From NCBI GenBank assembly GCA_040507225.1, contig JBEVVG010000001.1:1178001-1242000 (forward strand): a DNA stretch of 64,000 nucleotides, in the 5' to 3' direction. How positions within the stretch are numbered: the stretch's first letter is position 1; every line of letters begins with the position of its first letter. The position numbers and the translations under genes were made by a program. The notes under the pieces are model-generated. The model did no database searches and was not told where the DNA came from. It worked only from the letters and a program-made list of their open reading frames with translations. Positions 35,701 through 44,543 of this stretch are shown here, in pieces. The DNA is from Thiodiazotropha sp040507225. GTDB taxonomy: Bacteria; Pseudomonadota; Gammaproteobacteria; Chromatiales; Chromatiaceae.

Positions 35701-36126
35701 CTGCAGGTCAAGGCCAGCGGTCTCACCCCCGGGCGCCACGCCATCGCCGTTAACGGTCGCCGGGTGCCCTTGCGCAATACCGGTACGCGCGGGGAATTCG
35801 TGGCCGGGGTGCGTTACAAGGCCTGGCAGCCGCCATCCGGGTTGCACCCGACCATTGGCGTGCACACCCCGCTGGTGTTCGACGTGGTCGACACCTGGAA
35901 CGAGCACTCACTGGGGGGCTGCACCTACCACGTGTCGCATCCCGGTGGCCGCCACTATGAAACCTTTCCGGTGAATGCCAACGAGGCCGAGGCCCGGCGC
36001 CTGGCCCGCTTCGTCGAACACGGTCACACCGGCGGACGAATCGTGCTCGACAGCGAACCGCTGAACCCGGACTTTCCCTGGACCCTGGATCTGCGTACGA
36101 CGCCGCGCGAAGGAGGCCTGGCATGA
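32728..36126 (+). CDS. Large transglutaminase-like protein with DUF2126 domain
   Basis: 1132 residues. An N-terminal bacterial transglutaminase-associated domain (IHHRTEYHFDRSV...LRPAPH) leads into a papain-like transglutaminase core with Cys202 (TGSCRDTGW), His251 (DLHAWAEVF) and Asp267 (GLDPTSGLF). A charged insert DKKDETKKDEEEDD lies near 150. From about 340 onward is the long DUF2126 module (LTMGGEPTFVSIDDMD, GTGGGNHVTIG, EFRGFEMPPHARMSSVQ). It likely cuts or links peptide/isopeptide bonds made by the ATP-grasp partner. Its stop overlaps the next start (ATGA), so translation is coupled. Confidence 0.92.
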   Translation: MSVRIAIHHRTEYHFDRSVNLSPHLIRLRPAPHTRTPLHHYSLKVEPEEHFLNWQQDPFGNYIARYVFPKPARSFVVDVNLVADLVTINPFDFFVESHAEHFPFEYEPQLKKELAPYFEIKESGPLLMAWLEKVRSERLGFAYMGDKKDETKKDEEEDDRPHIVHFLVELNQRLQQVIGYTIRMEPGVQTCEQTLSKATGSCRDTGWLMVQVLRHMGLAARFVSGYLVQLTADQKSLDGPSGPEADFTDLHAWAEVFIPGAGWVGLDPTSGLFAGEGHIPLACTPDPVSAAPIVGATDKCEVSFHFVNQVTRVHEDPRVTKPYTEDQWAAILALGDYVDGHLSQADVRLTMGGEPTFVSIDDMDSPQWNTAALGEHKLERAGILLRKLKQVFGSDAVLHYGQGKWYPGEQLPRWALTCAWRRDGTPVWQHPELLDHPDTSKSFNESHAHRLIDGIAHHLGVDGGHARPGFEDNLYYLWKEGILPSNLDVHDNRLKDPLERARLRKVFEQGLDCTVGYALPIAWDYLSDSWISSPWSFRRDNMYLIPGDSPMGYRLPLDALLWQKEGDRQTVLPKDPFDARNQLPEIRDRLRMVRSGTASPLPAPPLAADDPSLFSAHRSDQNEDVLVRTALCVEPRQGHLHIFLPPLTELEHYLDLVNAIEAAAVDTGLPVVMEGYEPPHDSRLLRMQVTPDPGVIEVNIHPSHDWRELVSRTETLYEEARQSRLGTEKFMLDGRHSGTGGGNHVTIGAEYPSDSPILRRPHLLRSLLTYWQNHPALSYLFSGLFIGPTSQAPRVDEARDDSLYELGIAFKEMPPGETVAPWLVDRILRHLLVDLTGNTHRSEFCIDKLYSPDSPTGRLGLVEFRGFEMPPHARMSSVQMLLLRSLIARFWDNPYAREPVRWGTELHDRFMLPHYVERDLADVVSDLRRSGYNFDMSWFDPFVEFRFPRYGTLNVDDLELELRFAIEPWNVLGEEVTAQGTARFVDSSVERLQVKASGLTPGRHAIAVNGRRVPLRNTGTRGEFVAGVRYKAWQPPSGLHPTIGVHTPLVFDVVDTWNEHSLGGCTYHVSHPGGRHYETFPVNANEAEARRLARFVEHGHTGGRIVLDSEPLNPDFPWTLDLRTTPREGGLA

Positions 36127-37568
36127 GCATCAATTGGGAGGCATTCGAAAACCATGACTTCTATGACGAGCTGATCACCTCGAATGGCAACGCCCGGGGC
36201 TATGCGCGCAAACTCATTAGCTATCTGCGCAAGCTCGATGAGGGCGAACTGGAAGCCCGTCAGCTCGGCGCCGAGCTGGCGATCAAGCAGATGGGCATCA
36301 CCTTCCGTGTCTACACCGAGGAGGAAGGCTCCATCGACCGGGCCTGGCCGTTCGACATCATTCCACGCCTGATCCCGAAGAAAGAGTGGGACCAGGTGGA
36401 GGCCGGACTCAAGCAGCGGGTGCATGCTCTGAACCTGTTCATCGACGATCTCTACCATGATCAGAAGATCGTCAAGGACAAGGTATTTCCCGCCGCGGTG
36501 CTTGCCAAGTCGGTCAATTTCCGGCCCCAGTGCGTGGGTATAGACCCGCCCCTGGGAATCTGGGCGCATATCTGCGGCAGTGACCTGGTGCGTGACCGTG
36601 ACGGGGTGATGTACGTCCTGGAGGACAATCTCAGGGTACCCTCAGGGGTCTCCTACATGCTGGAAAACCGCCTGGTGACCAAGCGTGTGTTTCCCGAGCT
36701 GTTCGAGACTTACAGCCCATTGCCGGTGGACGACTATCCGTCGGAGCTGTTCGACACCCTGGCGGCGCTCTCCCCACGCCCCGGCGACAATCCGGAGATC
36801 GTGGTACTCACCCCTGGCATTTATAACTCCGCCTACTTCGAGCACGCCTACCTGGCCCAGCAGATGGGCTGTGAACTGGTCGAGGGCCGCGACCTGGTGG
36901 TCTGCGACGACGACTGCGTCTACATGCGCAATATCGAGGGCCTGTCCCGGGTGGACGTGATCTATCGGCGCATCGACGACCTGTTTCTGGATCCCGAGGC
37001 CTTCAAAGCGGATTCCATGCTCGGCGTGCCCGGCCTGCTACGGGCCTGGAAGGCCGGCAAGGTGGCCCTGGCCAACGCCCCGGGCGCAGGCGTGGCCGAC
37101 GACAAGGTCGTCTACTCGTACGTACCGGAGATCATCCGTTACTACCTGGACCAGGAGCCGATCGTGCCCAACGTGCCCACGTACCGCTGCATGGACAAGG
37201 ATTCCCTGGCCTACGTGCAGGATCACCTCAAGGATCTGGTGGTCAAACCGGCCAACGAGTCAGGCGGCTACGGGATGCTGGTCGGTCCCGCCTCGACCAA
37301 GGCGGAACGCGAAGAGTTCGCGAAACTGATCGCAGCCAACCCGCGAAACTACATCGCCCAGCCGACTCTGGGCATTTCCACGGTGCCGACCATCGACCGA
37401 GGACTGCTGGAACCCCGGCACGTGGATCTTCGTCCTTTCATACTCAGCGGTAAAAACATGGAGGTCACCACCGGCGGACTCACCCGGGTGGCGCTGCGCA
37501 AGGGCTCCCTGGTGGTCAATTCCTCCCAGGGGGGCGGCAGCAAGGACACCTGGATCGTGGACAGTTGA
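36123..37568 (+). CDS. Circularly permuted ATP-grasp type 2 protein (COG2308-like)
   Basis: 481 residues; AGGAGG precedes the ATG. Family stretches include FRPQCVGIDPPLGIWAHICG, DLVRDRDGVMYVLEDNLRVP, ITLTPG-like VVLTPGIYNSAYFEHAYLAQ, and VVKPANESGGYGMLVGP with GTIPTID-like PTIDRGLLEPRHVDLRPF. ATP-grasp enzymes join a carboxylate to an amine or thiol through an acyl phosphate; this branch is predicted to be an amidoligase building or modifying a small peptide. It is bracketed by the transglutaminase and alpha-E genes of the Anbu locus. Confidence 0.93.
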   Translation: MSINWEAFENHDFYDELITSNGNARGYARKLISYLRKLDEGELEARQLGAELAIKQMGITFRVYTEEEGSIDRAWPFDIIPRLIPKKEWDQVEAGLKQRVHALNLFIDDLYHDQKIVKDKVFPAAVLAKSVNFRPQCVGIDPPLGIWAHICGSDLVRDRDGVMYVLEDNLRVPSGVSYMLENRLVTKRVFPELFETYSPLPVDDYPSELFDTLAALSPRPGDNPEIVVLTPGIYNSAYFEHAYLAQQMGCELVEGRDLVVCDDDCVYMRNIEGLSRVDVIYRRIDDLFLDPEAFKADSMLGVPGLLRAWKAGKVALANAPGAGVADDKVVYSYVPEIIRYYLDQEPIVPNVPTYRCMDKDSLAYVQDHLKDLVVKPANESGGYGMLVGPASTKAEREEFAKLIAANPRNYIAQPTLGISTVPTIDRGLLEPRHVDLRPFILSGKNMEVTTGGLTRVALRKGSLVVNSSQGGGSKDTWIVDS

Positions 37569-37679
37569 ACGGAGACCAACCGATGCATTTCACCGCTCGT
37601 GAGGCTACCCAGAGATCACCCGCAGTCGCGGGCGATGACCGAATCACAGCAACTTTGAGATACACCCGAGGAGTGCGCC

Positions 37680-38624
37680 ATGCTTTCCCGCGTCGCTGAA
37701 ACCATCTACTGGATCGGCCGCTATCAGGAGCGGGCCGAGAATACTGCCCGACTGATCACCGTCAACACCAACCTGCTGCTGGATCTGCCGCCCCAGGTGG
37801 CGCCCGGCTGGGACGCCCTGATCAGCCTGCTCGGTTGCAATACCGCTTACGAGGAGCGTCACCCGGAATTCACCGAGCGTCGGGTGGCCAACTTCCTCAT
37901 CTCGGATGAACAGAATCCGAGTTCCATCATCAGTATCCTGTCGAGCCTGCGGGAGAATTCGCGCACCATCCGGGAGATCCTGCCCCGGGAGGCCTGGGAG
38001 GAGATCAACAGCTACTACCAGTCCGCGCTGGATAACAAGCAGAGCAGTTTTTCCCGCCATGGGCGGCATCTCTACCTGCAGCAGATCATTGCCAATTCAC
38101 AAACTCTCACCGGACTCCTGGCCGGCAGTATGAGTCATGACACCGCGTATCATTTTCTCAATCTGGGCCGCAAGCTGGAGCGCGCCGATATGACCACGCG
38201 GATCATCGATGTACGTTGTGAAAACCCGATCCCCGACGATGCCCCGGAACTCGCCCCGTTCGAGGACATCCTGTGGATGAGCATGCTCAAGTCGTTGAGC
38301 GCCTACCAGATGTACCGCCAGCACATGCAGGTGCGTATACGCCGCAACGACGTGCTGAGATTTCTCTTCCAGACCGAATCTTTTCCCCGCTCCTTGAGCT
38401 ATTGCCTGGAAACCATCTCCTACAACCTGTCGCGTCTGCCCAAGAACCGTGCGCCGGTGCGTATCCTGCGCAAGATCGAGCGTGAGGTGCAGAGCATGCC
38501 TGTGGAGAAGATGGACAACCAGTTGCTTCACGACTTCATCGACGATATGCAGGTCATGCTCGCGGAGCTGCATGAAAAAATGGTAACGACCTATTTCCCG
38601 CCCCCGTTACCGGACGCGGCCTGA
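37680..38624 (+). CDS. Alpha-E domain protein
   Basis: 314 residues, almost wholly alpha-helical, starting MLSRVAETIYWIGRYQERAENTAR as is usual for the family, with GAG GAG ribosome site GAGGAG. Conserved stretches are LISLLG and SYYQSALDNKQ and GRKLERADMTTRIIDV. Function is unknown, but the protein is found fused to or beside permuted ATP-grasp proteins and is thought to be their partner. A 111-bp gap with a small CCCGC/GCGGG hairpin separates it from the ATP-grasp gene, possibly lowering its expression. Confidence 0.92.
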   Translation: MLSRVAETIYWIGRYQERAENTARLITVNTNLLLDLPPQVAPGWDALISLLGCNTAYEERHPEFTERRVANFLISDEQNPSSIISILSSLRENSRTIREILPREAWEEINSYYQSALDNKQSSFSRHGRHLYLQQIIANSQTLTGLLAGSMSHDTAYHFLNLGRKLERADMTTRIIDVRCENPIPDDAPELAPFEDILWMSMLKSLSAYQMYRQHMQVRIRRNDVLRFLFQTESFPRSLSYCLETISYNLSRLPKNRAPVRILRKIEREVQSMPVEKMDNQLLHDFIDDMQVMLAELHEKMVTTYFPPPLPDAA

Positions 38625-38905
38625 GCGCTGAACGGGACCCCGGGTGAGGTTGGTGTCCATGGGCTCGCGAGACCGGCACGCCGGTCATAAAGTCAAGTGA
38701 ACAATTACCGGATTCCCCCCATAGGCGTTTGAGTAGCCAGGTACTATCATTTCCCTGAAGCTGTTGACGCCATTCCATTCAAATCCGCTAAACTGGCGAC
38801 CCGGACTACCGACACACCGAACCGGAAGCCCCGCAAGACCTTGAATCGCCGGGCAGGACCATCGAGCGATTCGCCAGTGCGCCATTACCAGAGGAGGGTT
38901 GTACC

Positions 38906-39589
38906 ATGATGACATTGACACAGGCGGTCGGCAAAGGCTGTCCGAATCGCCCCGCGGACGTAAAAAGCCTGCACCAGCGCCTCATGGATATCGGCATGAT
39001 ACCCTGCTACGTCAGCCAAGGGTCCATGGATGACAAGATCCTGAAAGGGATCATCGAAGTACAGACCCATTTCATGCGCAATCCCGATGGCGTCATCTCG
39101 GTCAACCGCACCACGCACCGGTTTCTCAACACCTGGTCGATCAAGAAAGTCAGTCCCGGAGTACAGTTGCCCGGCAAACTCCTGACCGCCTGGGACCTGG
39201 TCAATCCGCTGCTGCCGAAAGGCAGCTACTGCACCAGCGGTTATCGCAGCGCTGAGCATCAACGCCGGATCCTGCATCGTTTCTACAAAACCAAATACAA
39301 AAGCACGATCATCGCCAAATACGGCAAGACCAAATATGACGCCGCGCTCGCGGACATGCTTGCCCATGAAGACGAGATACTCAGTATGGTTCGCGGAGTG
39401 GGTCAGGCAATTGCCAAACCCGGAAGAAGCGCCCACCAAAGGGGCAAGGCGATCGATGTGGGCGGGCCGTCAACGATCGACAATCAGCAGGTCAAAGTCA
39501 TCAAACTCGTCGCCAGAGCCCATCCGTCACTCCTCAGCGGCAAGGTCATAAAGGAGCGAAACGGATGCGTGCACTTCGAAATTCGATAA
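38906..39589 (+). CDS. VanY/M15-like peptidoglycan peptidase domain protein
   Basis: 227 residues; GAGGAGG lies 8 bases before the ATG. The N-terminal 85 residues resemble a peptidoglycan-binding-like helical module (DVKSLHQRLMDIGMI). The C-terminal part has the zinc-site pattern of LAS/M15 peptidases: SGYRSAEHQRRIL, SAHQRGKAIDVGGP (His and Asp ligands) and CVHFEIR (third His). There is no signal peptide, so export may use another route or the protein may act on cytoplasmic muropeptides. Its last 25 bases overlap the next gene. Confidence 0.75.
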   Translation: MMTLTQAVGKGCPNRPADVKSLHQRLMDIGMIPCYVSQGSMDDKILKGIIEVQTHFMRNPDGVISVNRTTHRFLNTWSIKKVSPGVQLPGKLLTAWDLVNPLLPKGSYCTSGYRSAEHQRRILHRFYKTKYKSTIIAKYGKTKYDAALADMLAHEDEILSMVRGVGQAIAKPGRSAHQRGKAIDVGGPSTIDNQQVKVIKLVARAHPSLLSGKVIKERNGCVHFEIR

Positions 39590-40209
39590 ACACGGGATTC
39601 ATCACCGCCTGCGCAGCCGGTATTTGTGTGTTGACCCTGTCCTGCGCCTCGGCAGTCAGCGACAGTGCCGAAACCGATCCGCGTGAAATCCAAGACGCGG
39701 TTCAGGGCTCCGCCTATTTTCCACTATCAGTGGGTAACCGCTGGCGCTACAGCTGTTCCGTTGAAGGCGAGTATCTGTTCGACAAAACCCTGACTATAAC
39801 CGGCCGTGAGCTACACCAGGGAATGATGTATTTCGTTGCGCAACTGCACACAGGTGACGACCCCGCCTCACTGAACCTCTACTATCATGCGGATGAATCG
39901 GGCGGCATCCACCGGTCTGTCGACCCAGCGGTAGCCGACGACACCCTGCTGGTCAGCGCGAACCCGGTACCCGGGGATCGGATCGGCAAACGCCAGGTCG
40001 CGCGGGAAGAGGCGGTGGAAACCCCCGCCACGGGGACCGTTGCGGCGCTGCTGATCGAGAATTTCTCCCTGGACGATCCTCAGTTGCACGAGGAGCAGCG
40101 CATGGATTGGGAAGGAAAATATTATGCGCGGGGGATCGGTCTCGTGATCGAGGCGGACGGTCTGGGAGGCGCCTGTGCCCTGCAGGAGTATGTGCTGCAG
40201 TCACCCTGA
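39565..40209 (+). CDS. Exported protein of unknown function, possible lipoprotein
   Basis: 214 residues with an N-terminal export signal (GFITACAAGICVLTLSCASA); TLSC is a weak lipobox. The mature part reads like a small beta-rich domain (YFPLSVGNRWRYSCSVEGEY, a phrase common in uncharacterised exported proteins). It overlaps the VanY-like gene by 25 bases, so the two are probably co-transcribed and may work together at the cell wall. I assign no function. Confidence 0.75.
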   Translation: MRALRNSINTGFITACAAGICVLTLSCASAVSDSAETDPREIQDAVQGSAYFPLSVGNRWRYSCSVEGEYLFDKTLTITGRELHQGMMYFVAQLHTGDDPASLNLYYHADESGGIHRSVDPAVADDTLLVSANPVPGDRIGKRQVAREEAVETPATGTVAALLIENFSLDDPQLHEEQRMDWEGKYYARGIGLVIEADGLGGACALQEYVLQSP

Positions 40210-40412
40210 GTCATCGATCCGGCACGGACCCATGATATCGGCCGCAGGCCGGGAGGCGGGATTTTCAATCAGAAGATCCGTGTTCCCATTGCGAGTCTTA
40301 CCATTCCCAGCCAGGCCCAAACCGCCCGCCAATTTCAGACAATGTTCAATTGCTGTGCCAGAATGTAGACAGGGGTATCACACCGATACCTCCCCCGTAC
40401 GCAGTAACAACC

Positions 40413-42287
40413 GTGGCGCTACACCCCACACAGGTTCAATGGTTCGAAGTCCGTGTTCCCAGGGAAAAGGCCGTTCACGCCCTGGAAACCCTCGCAACCT
40501 CCAACAAGGTCGAACTTGAACCCGTCACCGAAGCGGTCGAGCCCTGCTTCGACAGTGCCGCGCTGAACCGCTGCATCGACCGATTCGAGACCCTCGAAAA
40601 GCGTCTTCACTACGATCTTCCCGTTGGAGCGGCAGAACCCGATCGCTGTCTTCAACACCCGGTCAAGGTTGCCGAGCAGGCGACCGAAACCCTGCATCAA
40701 TGGCATCTCAAGGGACTTGAACTGCAGCGGCTGATCCGCTGCAACGCAATACAGCGGGAGCAGCTGAGCCTGCTCGCCGAATACCTCCGGGTGAGCGGCG
40801 AAACCACCAGCCATCTGGGAGATATGGGTAAATCGAGTGGATTTCTCAGCAAACACATCTATGCCTGTCCCAGGGGATCGCTGGAGTCGCCCCCGGAGAT
40901 CAAGGACTATTACAATGCGGTTGTGCCGGGAGAATCCCGGGATTTCTGGCTGGTAGTGTGCGAACCCGCTCATCAGCGCGTCGTGGAAGGCACCGCCACA
41001 CTGCTGCAATGCACCCTGCTGACGCTACCCGAAGGCTTGGCCGAAGACCCTCAGACACAGCGCCGTGATATTCGCGAACGTATCACCCAGTGCAACCTGG
41101 AACGGGTCCGTCTGAACTCGGAACGGGATGCACACCGGCAGGATCTGCAGGTACGTTGCGCCCTCTCAACCATGCGCCTGCTCAGCTGGTACTCGAAGCA
41201 CGCGATCCATCACGACCCGGAACACCAGAACTGCCGAATCAGCGGCTGGACTCTCTACCCGGACCCACATGCGATGGAAACGATACTGCGCGAATCGGAT
41301 ATCGATGCGCGGGTGGTATTCAGTCCTCCCCGGGGCGACCTCAAGCCCCCCGTGTACCTCAGCCGACGGGGATGGGCGAAACCCTTTCAGCATCTGGTGG
41401 AACTGGTGGGCGCACCCGGGCGCAACGAGGTCGACCCCACACCTCTGCTGGCGTTCCTGGTCCCCCTGTTGTTCGGTTTCATGTTCCCGGACCTGGGACA
41501 TGGAGTGATGCTGATGATCGCAGGCTACCTCGTGGTCAAGCGCTACCCGCAAGCCGCCATTCTGATTCCCTGCGGACTCTCCGCCGCCCTGTTCGGTCTG
41601 CTGTTCGGAGAGTTTTTCGGCGCCACGGGAATAATACCCACCTTCTGCGGCTGTCCGCTGGATCACCCTCAGGAGACCCTGATTGCAACCCTCCTGCTGG
41701 GTGTCTCGATCATTCTTCTGGGGATGATCTTTTCGGGTATCGAAGCCTACTGGCGAGGTGAACTGGGACTCTGGATGCTCGAAGGCGCACCGGTCATCGT
41801 GCTCTACCTGTCGGCGGCTTTCGCGGTACTCTGGCCACAGGCTCTGTACCTTACCCTGGCCGCGGCCATCTGGTATTTATCGGGAGTCGCCGTGGTCTGT
41901 CGAACGTGCCCGCCCGGTCGCTATTTTCACCGTGTTGGCAAACTTGTCGAGAGCGCATTCCAGTTGGTCGTGCATACCCTTTCATTTCTCCGTGTAGGTG
42001 CCTTCGCACTCGCCCATGGCGCCCTTTCCTTGGTGATCATTCATCTCTACCATTCGGTGGACACGCAACTGGCGCAATGGACCATCGCCCTGCTTGGTCA
42101 GGTGGCCATCGTGGCCATCGAGGGTCTGGTGGTGATGATCCAGACCACCCGACTCATCCTGTTCGAGTTTTTCATTCGCTTCCTGCGTTTCGAAGGACGC
42201 ATCTATCATCCGCTGGACAGCCCCTATGCCGGGAATCCAACGCATTCCCCGGCCACCGATAAAGGCGCAAGGAACAGCAGTGCTTGA
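40413..42287 (+). CDS. Orphan V/A-type ATPase subunit I (116-kDa subunit family)
   Basis: About 624 residues from a GTG at 40413 that begins VALHPTQVQWFEVRVPREKA, the usual N-terminal fold; a TTG at 40350 is the other option, and neither has a good ribosome site. The first 330 residues are coiled-coil and alpha/beta; the second half has seven or so membrane helices with family blocks LLFGFMFPDLGHGVMLM, LLFGEFFGATG, LSFLRVGAFALAHGAL and a closing RFLRFEGRIYHPL. The subunit forms the proton half-channels beside the c-ring. No other V-ATPase genes are in the window, so it is split from its operon or has another use. Confidence 0.88.
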   Translation: MALHPTQVQWFEVRVPREKAVHALETLATSNKVELEPVTEAVEPCFDSAALNRCIDRFETLEKRLHYDLPVGAAEPDRCLQHPVKVAEQATETLHQWHLKGLELQRLIRCNAIQREQLSLLAEYLRVSGETTSHLGDMGKSSGFLSKHIYACPRGSLESPPEIKDYYNAVVPGESRDFWLVVCEPAHQRVVEGTATLLQCTLLTLPEGLAEDPQTQRRDIRERITQCNLERVRLNSERDAHRQDLQVRCALSTMRLLSWYSKHAIHHDPEHQNCRISGWTLYPDPHAMETILRESDIDARVVFSPPRGDLKPPVYLSRRGWAKPFQHLVELVGAPGRNEVDPTPLLAFLVPLLFGFMFPDLGHGVMLMIAGYLVVKRYPQAAILIPCGLSAALFGLLFGEFFGATGIIPTFCGCPLDHPQETLIATLLLGVSIILLGMIFSGIEAYWRGELGLWMLEGAPVIVLYLSAAFAVLWPQALYLTLAAAIWYLSGVAVVCRTCPPGRYFHRVGKLVESAFQLVVHTLSFLRVGAFALAHGALSLVIIHLYHSVDTQLAQWTIALLGQVAIVAIEGLVVMIQTTRLILFEFFIRFLRFEGRIYHPLDSPYAGNPTHSPATDKGARNSSA

Positions 42288-42392
42288 TGATCGATGCAAA
42301 CACCGGCAAACCTCCCGCCGGACCTGCCGAACCAGTGCCCGGGAGAGGCCCTGGTATCGGTTATTCGTATCCATGCGGAGGCATTAAGCCGC

Positions 42393-42707
42393 TCAGTCGA
42401 TGAAACTGCAGCAGTAATCGGTAACCTTGTTCACCTGAATATCGAAGGCGGAATCTGCGGGGACTTCAAACCTGTCACCGGCGGCATAATCCTGCCATTC
42501 CTCGCTGTCCTTGAGGCGCACCCGCACGTCACCGGAGAGGATCTCCATGATTTCCGCTTTACCGGTGTTGAAGCGGTACTCGCCGGGTTGCATGATGCCG
42601 AGGGTTTTGCTTTCACCATTGGCAAACTGAAGGCTGCGACTGGTAACCGCACCCTCGAAATAGATGTTGGCGGCCTTGGTGACGGTTACATTTTCAAATG
42701 TCTTCAT
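42393..42707 (-). CDS. ppnP: Pyrimidine/purine nucleoside phosphorylase
   Basis: 104 residues; GGAGGAA precedes ATG 42707. The cupin-like single-domain protein shows the family sequence MKTFENVTVTKAANIYF, SRSLQFANGESKTLGIMQPG, YRFNTGKAEIMEILSG and GDRFEVPADSAFDIQV. PpnP splits many nucleosides with phosphate into base and ribose-1-phosphate. It is followed on the same strand by rlmJ's upstream partner order reversed: rlmJ lies 75 bp before it and may share its transcript. Confidence 0.93.
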   Translation of the reverse strand: MKTFENVTVTKAANIYFEGAVTSRSLQFANGESKTLGIMQPGEYRFNTGKAEIMEILSGDVRVRLKDSEEWQDYAAGDRFEVPADSAFDIQVNKVTDYCCSFID

Positions 42708-42781
42708 GAATATTTCCTCCAAGCATTGTCTGGGGCTGTAGATCCGGCTGACAGCACCAGCCGGTCACCGGGCAGTGGACG

Positions 42782-43618
42782 TCAGGTCTCTCCGACCAGT
42801 TCCTCGCAACGAAAGCCGAACGCCCCGGACTCTCCCAGCCGTTCTGCGAGGATCGGCAAAATCGTCTGCATCCGTTGCATCAGCATCCAGGGCGGGTTGA
42901 TCACGAACAGTCCGCTGGCCCACATTCCCTGGCTGTGGGAAACCGCGTGCTGCAACTCGAAACAGTGAAGGCGTCGCACTCCGCTCTTGACCAGGGTACG
43001 TTGCATCTGATCGACCCTCCCCCGTTCAACCACCGGGTACCAGAGCAGATAGACCCCGGTGGCGAAGCGTTTCACAGCCCGCAACAACTGTTCGATGGCC
43101 CTCTGGTAGTCCTGCTTCACTTCGTAGGACGGATCAATTAAGACACAACCCCGGCGCGACGGCGGCGGCAACAGCCGCATCAATCCATCAAAACCGTCCT
43201 CCTGGGCCAGGTGAAACTGCCGGTTGTTGCGAAACGATTCCTTGAGTGCGGGGAACTCGTTGGGATGCAGTTCAAACAACCAGGCCTGATCCTGGGACCT
43301 GAGCAACTGGGCGGCGATTTTCGGCGAACCGGGATAGCGGTGAAGTATTCCGTCGGGATTGAAGTGGCGAACGATCTCCAGGTAGGGTTGCAACTCCGGT
43401 TCCCCGGCCCCCAGCAGGCACCCTATACCTTTCTCGAACTCGCGGTTATGGGTTGCCTGAGGGGTATCCAGACGGTACAGGCCGCTGCCTGCATGGGTAT
43501 CGATGTAGACGAAGGGCTTATCCTTCTCCCTCATGTAACCCAGCACTTCGACAAGCACCAGGTGCTTGACTACGTCCGCTGGATTTCCCGCGTGATAAGC
43601 ATGACGGTAACTGAGCAT
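42782..43618 (-). CDS. rlmJ: 23S rRNA (adenine(2030)-N6)-methyltransferase
   Basis: 278 residues starting MLSYRHAYHAGNPADVVKHL, the diagnostic RlmJ N-terminus; this decides ATG 43618 over a longer open frame. The SAM site is YIDTHAGSGLY and the catalytic motif is DPSYE (VLIDPSYEVK), the DPPY-like motif of N6-adenine methylases. It methylates A2030 of 23S rRNA. Confidence 0.96.
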   Translation of the reverse strand: MLSYRHAYHAGNPADVVKHLVLVEVLGYMREKDKPFVYIDTHAGSGLYRLDTPQATHNREFEKGIGCLLGAGEPELQPYLEIVRHFNPDGILHRYPGSPKIAAQLLRSQDQAWLFELHPNEFPALKESFRNNRQFHLAQEDGFDGLMRLLPPPSRRGCVLIDPSYEVKQDYQRAIEQLLRAVKRFATGVYLLWYPVVERGRVDQMQRTLVKSGVRRLHCFELQHAVSHSQGMWASGLFVINPPWMLMQRMQTILPILAERLGESGAFGFRCEELVGET

Positions 43619-44153
43619 GGTTTTCCCGGTTCGGATTCCTCGAGCGAGCCCCGCGAAGATTACTCCCTGCCCCAGTCCAGGTCCAGGTCCTGAACAAGCA
43701 GGTCGCAAAGTACCTAGCAATACCCGTTTTGCATTCGGTTTAACGCGTCCTCAGTTATCAATCATCCCTGTTTTGAAAAGACCGCGGGGGGCATCGTCGA
43801 GCATGCTACGGCCGCTACAGCCACGGCGATAACAGGGTGTCTGAGCGCATGCGTAACGAATTGCCCAGGACACCTCGTTAAATCATCGACCTTCAGTGGG
43901 AGATCGTTGGCGTTCCTATTCCCACGCGAACCGGACCACACAACAGGCATCAGCGGTCATGGCATCTTCAATCGTAAAGACCCGTTATGAAATCCACCTG
44001 GCGCAACCATTAACCCAGCCACCGGGAGGAGGTGTTCGATGCACAGGATGCCCGTATCACGCTCACCTCGGACCGCTGGTATTTCGCGGCATGGTTCTAC
44101 CCATCCTGACCGACTCTATGGCCCAGAGCATCCTGCCTGACCCTGTGACAGAC
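43619..44153. other. 535 bp without an intact gene; possible gene relic near 43980-44110
   Basis: Two adjoining plus-strand fragments in different frames read like natural protein: TRYEIHLAQPLTQP (about 43980-44025) and, after a GGGAGGAGG at 44030, VFDAQDARITLTSDRWYFAA to a TGA near 44107. A frameshift and stop separate them, so this may be a decayed small gene. The rest shows nothing I can name. Confidence 0.3.
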
Positions 44154-44543
44154 TCAGGATTGCAGCCCGGCCTGGACTCTCTGCAAGCGTTGTTTGACAT
44201 CCTGAGCCAGTGCTTCAACCTCCGGACGTTCCACCAGTTGCAGCACCGCCACGGGGTCCATGAACGCAACAGTGATGGCCCCGTCCGCTTCCTCGCGAAG
44301 CACGACGTTACAGGGTAAGAGCAGACCGATGTCAGGCTCCGCATCAATGGCCTTATGCGCCAGCGGCGTGTTGCAGGCTCCCAGTATCCGGTAGGGACGG
44401 CGTTCGACGCCCAACTTGGCTTTCAGGGTCGCCTGCACATCAATTTCCGTGAGTATGCCGAAGCCTTCCGCTTTCAGTGCCTCCACCACCCGGGGTTCGA
44501 TATCCTCCAGGCGGCCGTTCAATTGGATTGAAAAACTGTACAT
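44154..44543 (-). CDS. DUF302 family protein
   Basis: 129 residues; GAGGAA precedes ATG 44543. The whole protein is one DUF302 domain: EALKAEGFGILTEIDVQATL, then YRILGACNTPLAHKAIDAEP, IGLLLPCNVVLREEADG and AFMDPVAVLQLV. The single cysteines in GACN and LPCN are typical. DUF302 proteins are small cytoplasmic or periplasmic proteins of unknown function, common in sulfur-oxidising bacteria. It stands alone. Confidence 0.9.
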   Translation of the reverse strand: MYSFSIQLNGRLEDIEPRVVEALKAEGFGILTEIDVQATLKAKLGVERRPYRILGACNTPLAHKAIDAEPDIGLLLPCNVVLREEADGAITVAFMDPVAVLQLVERPEVEALAQDVKQRLQRVQAGLQS

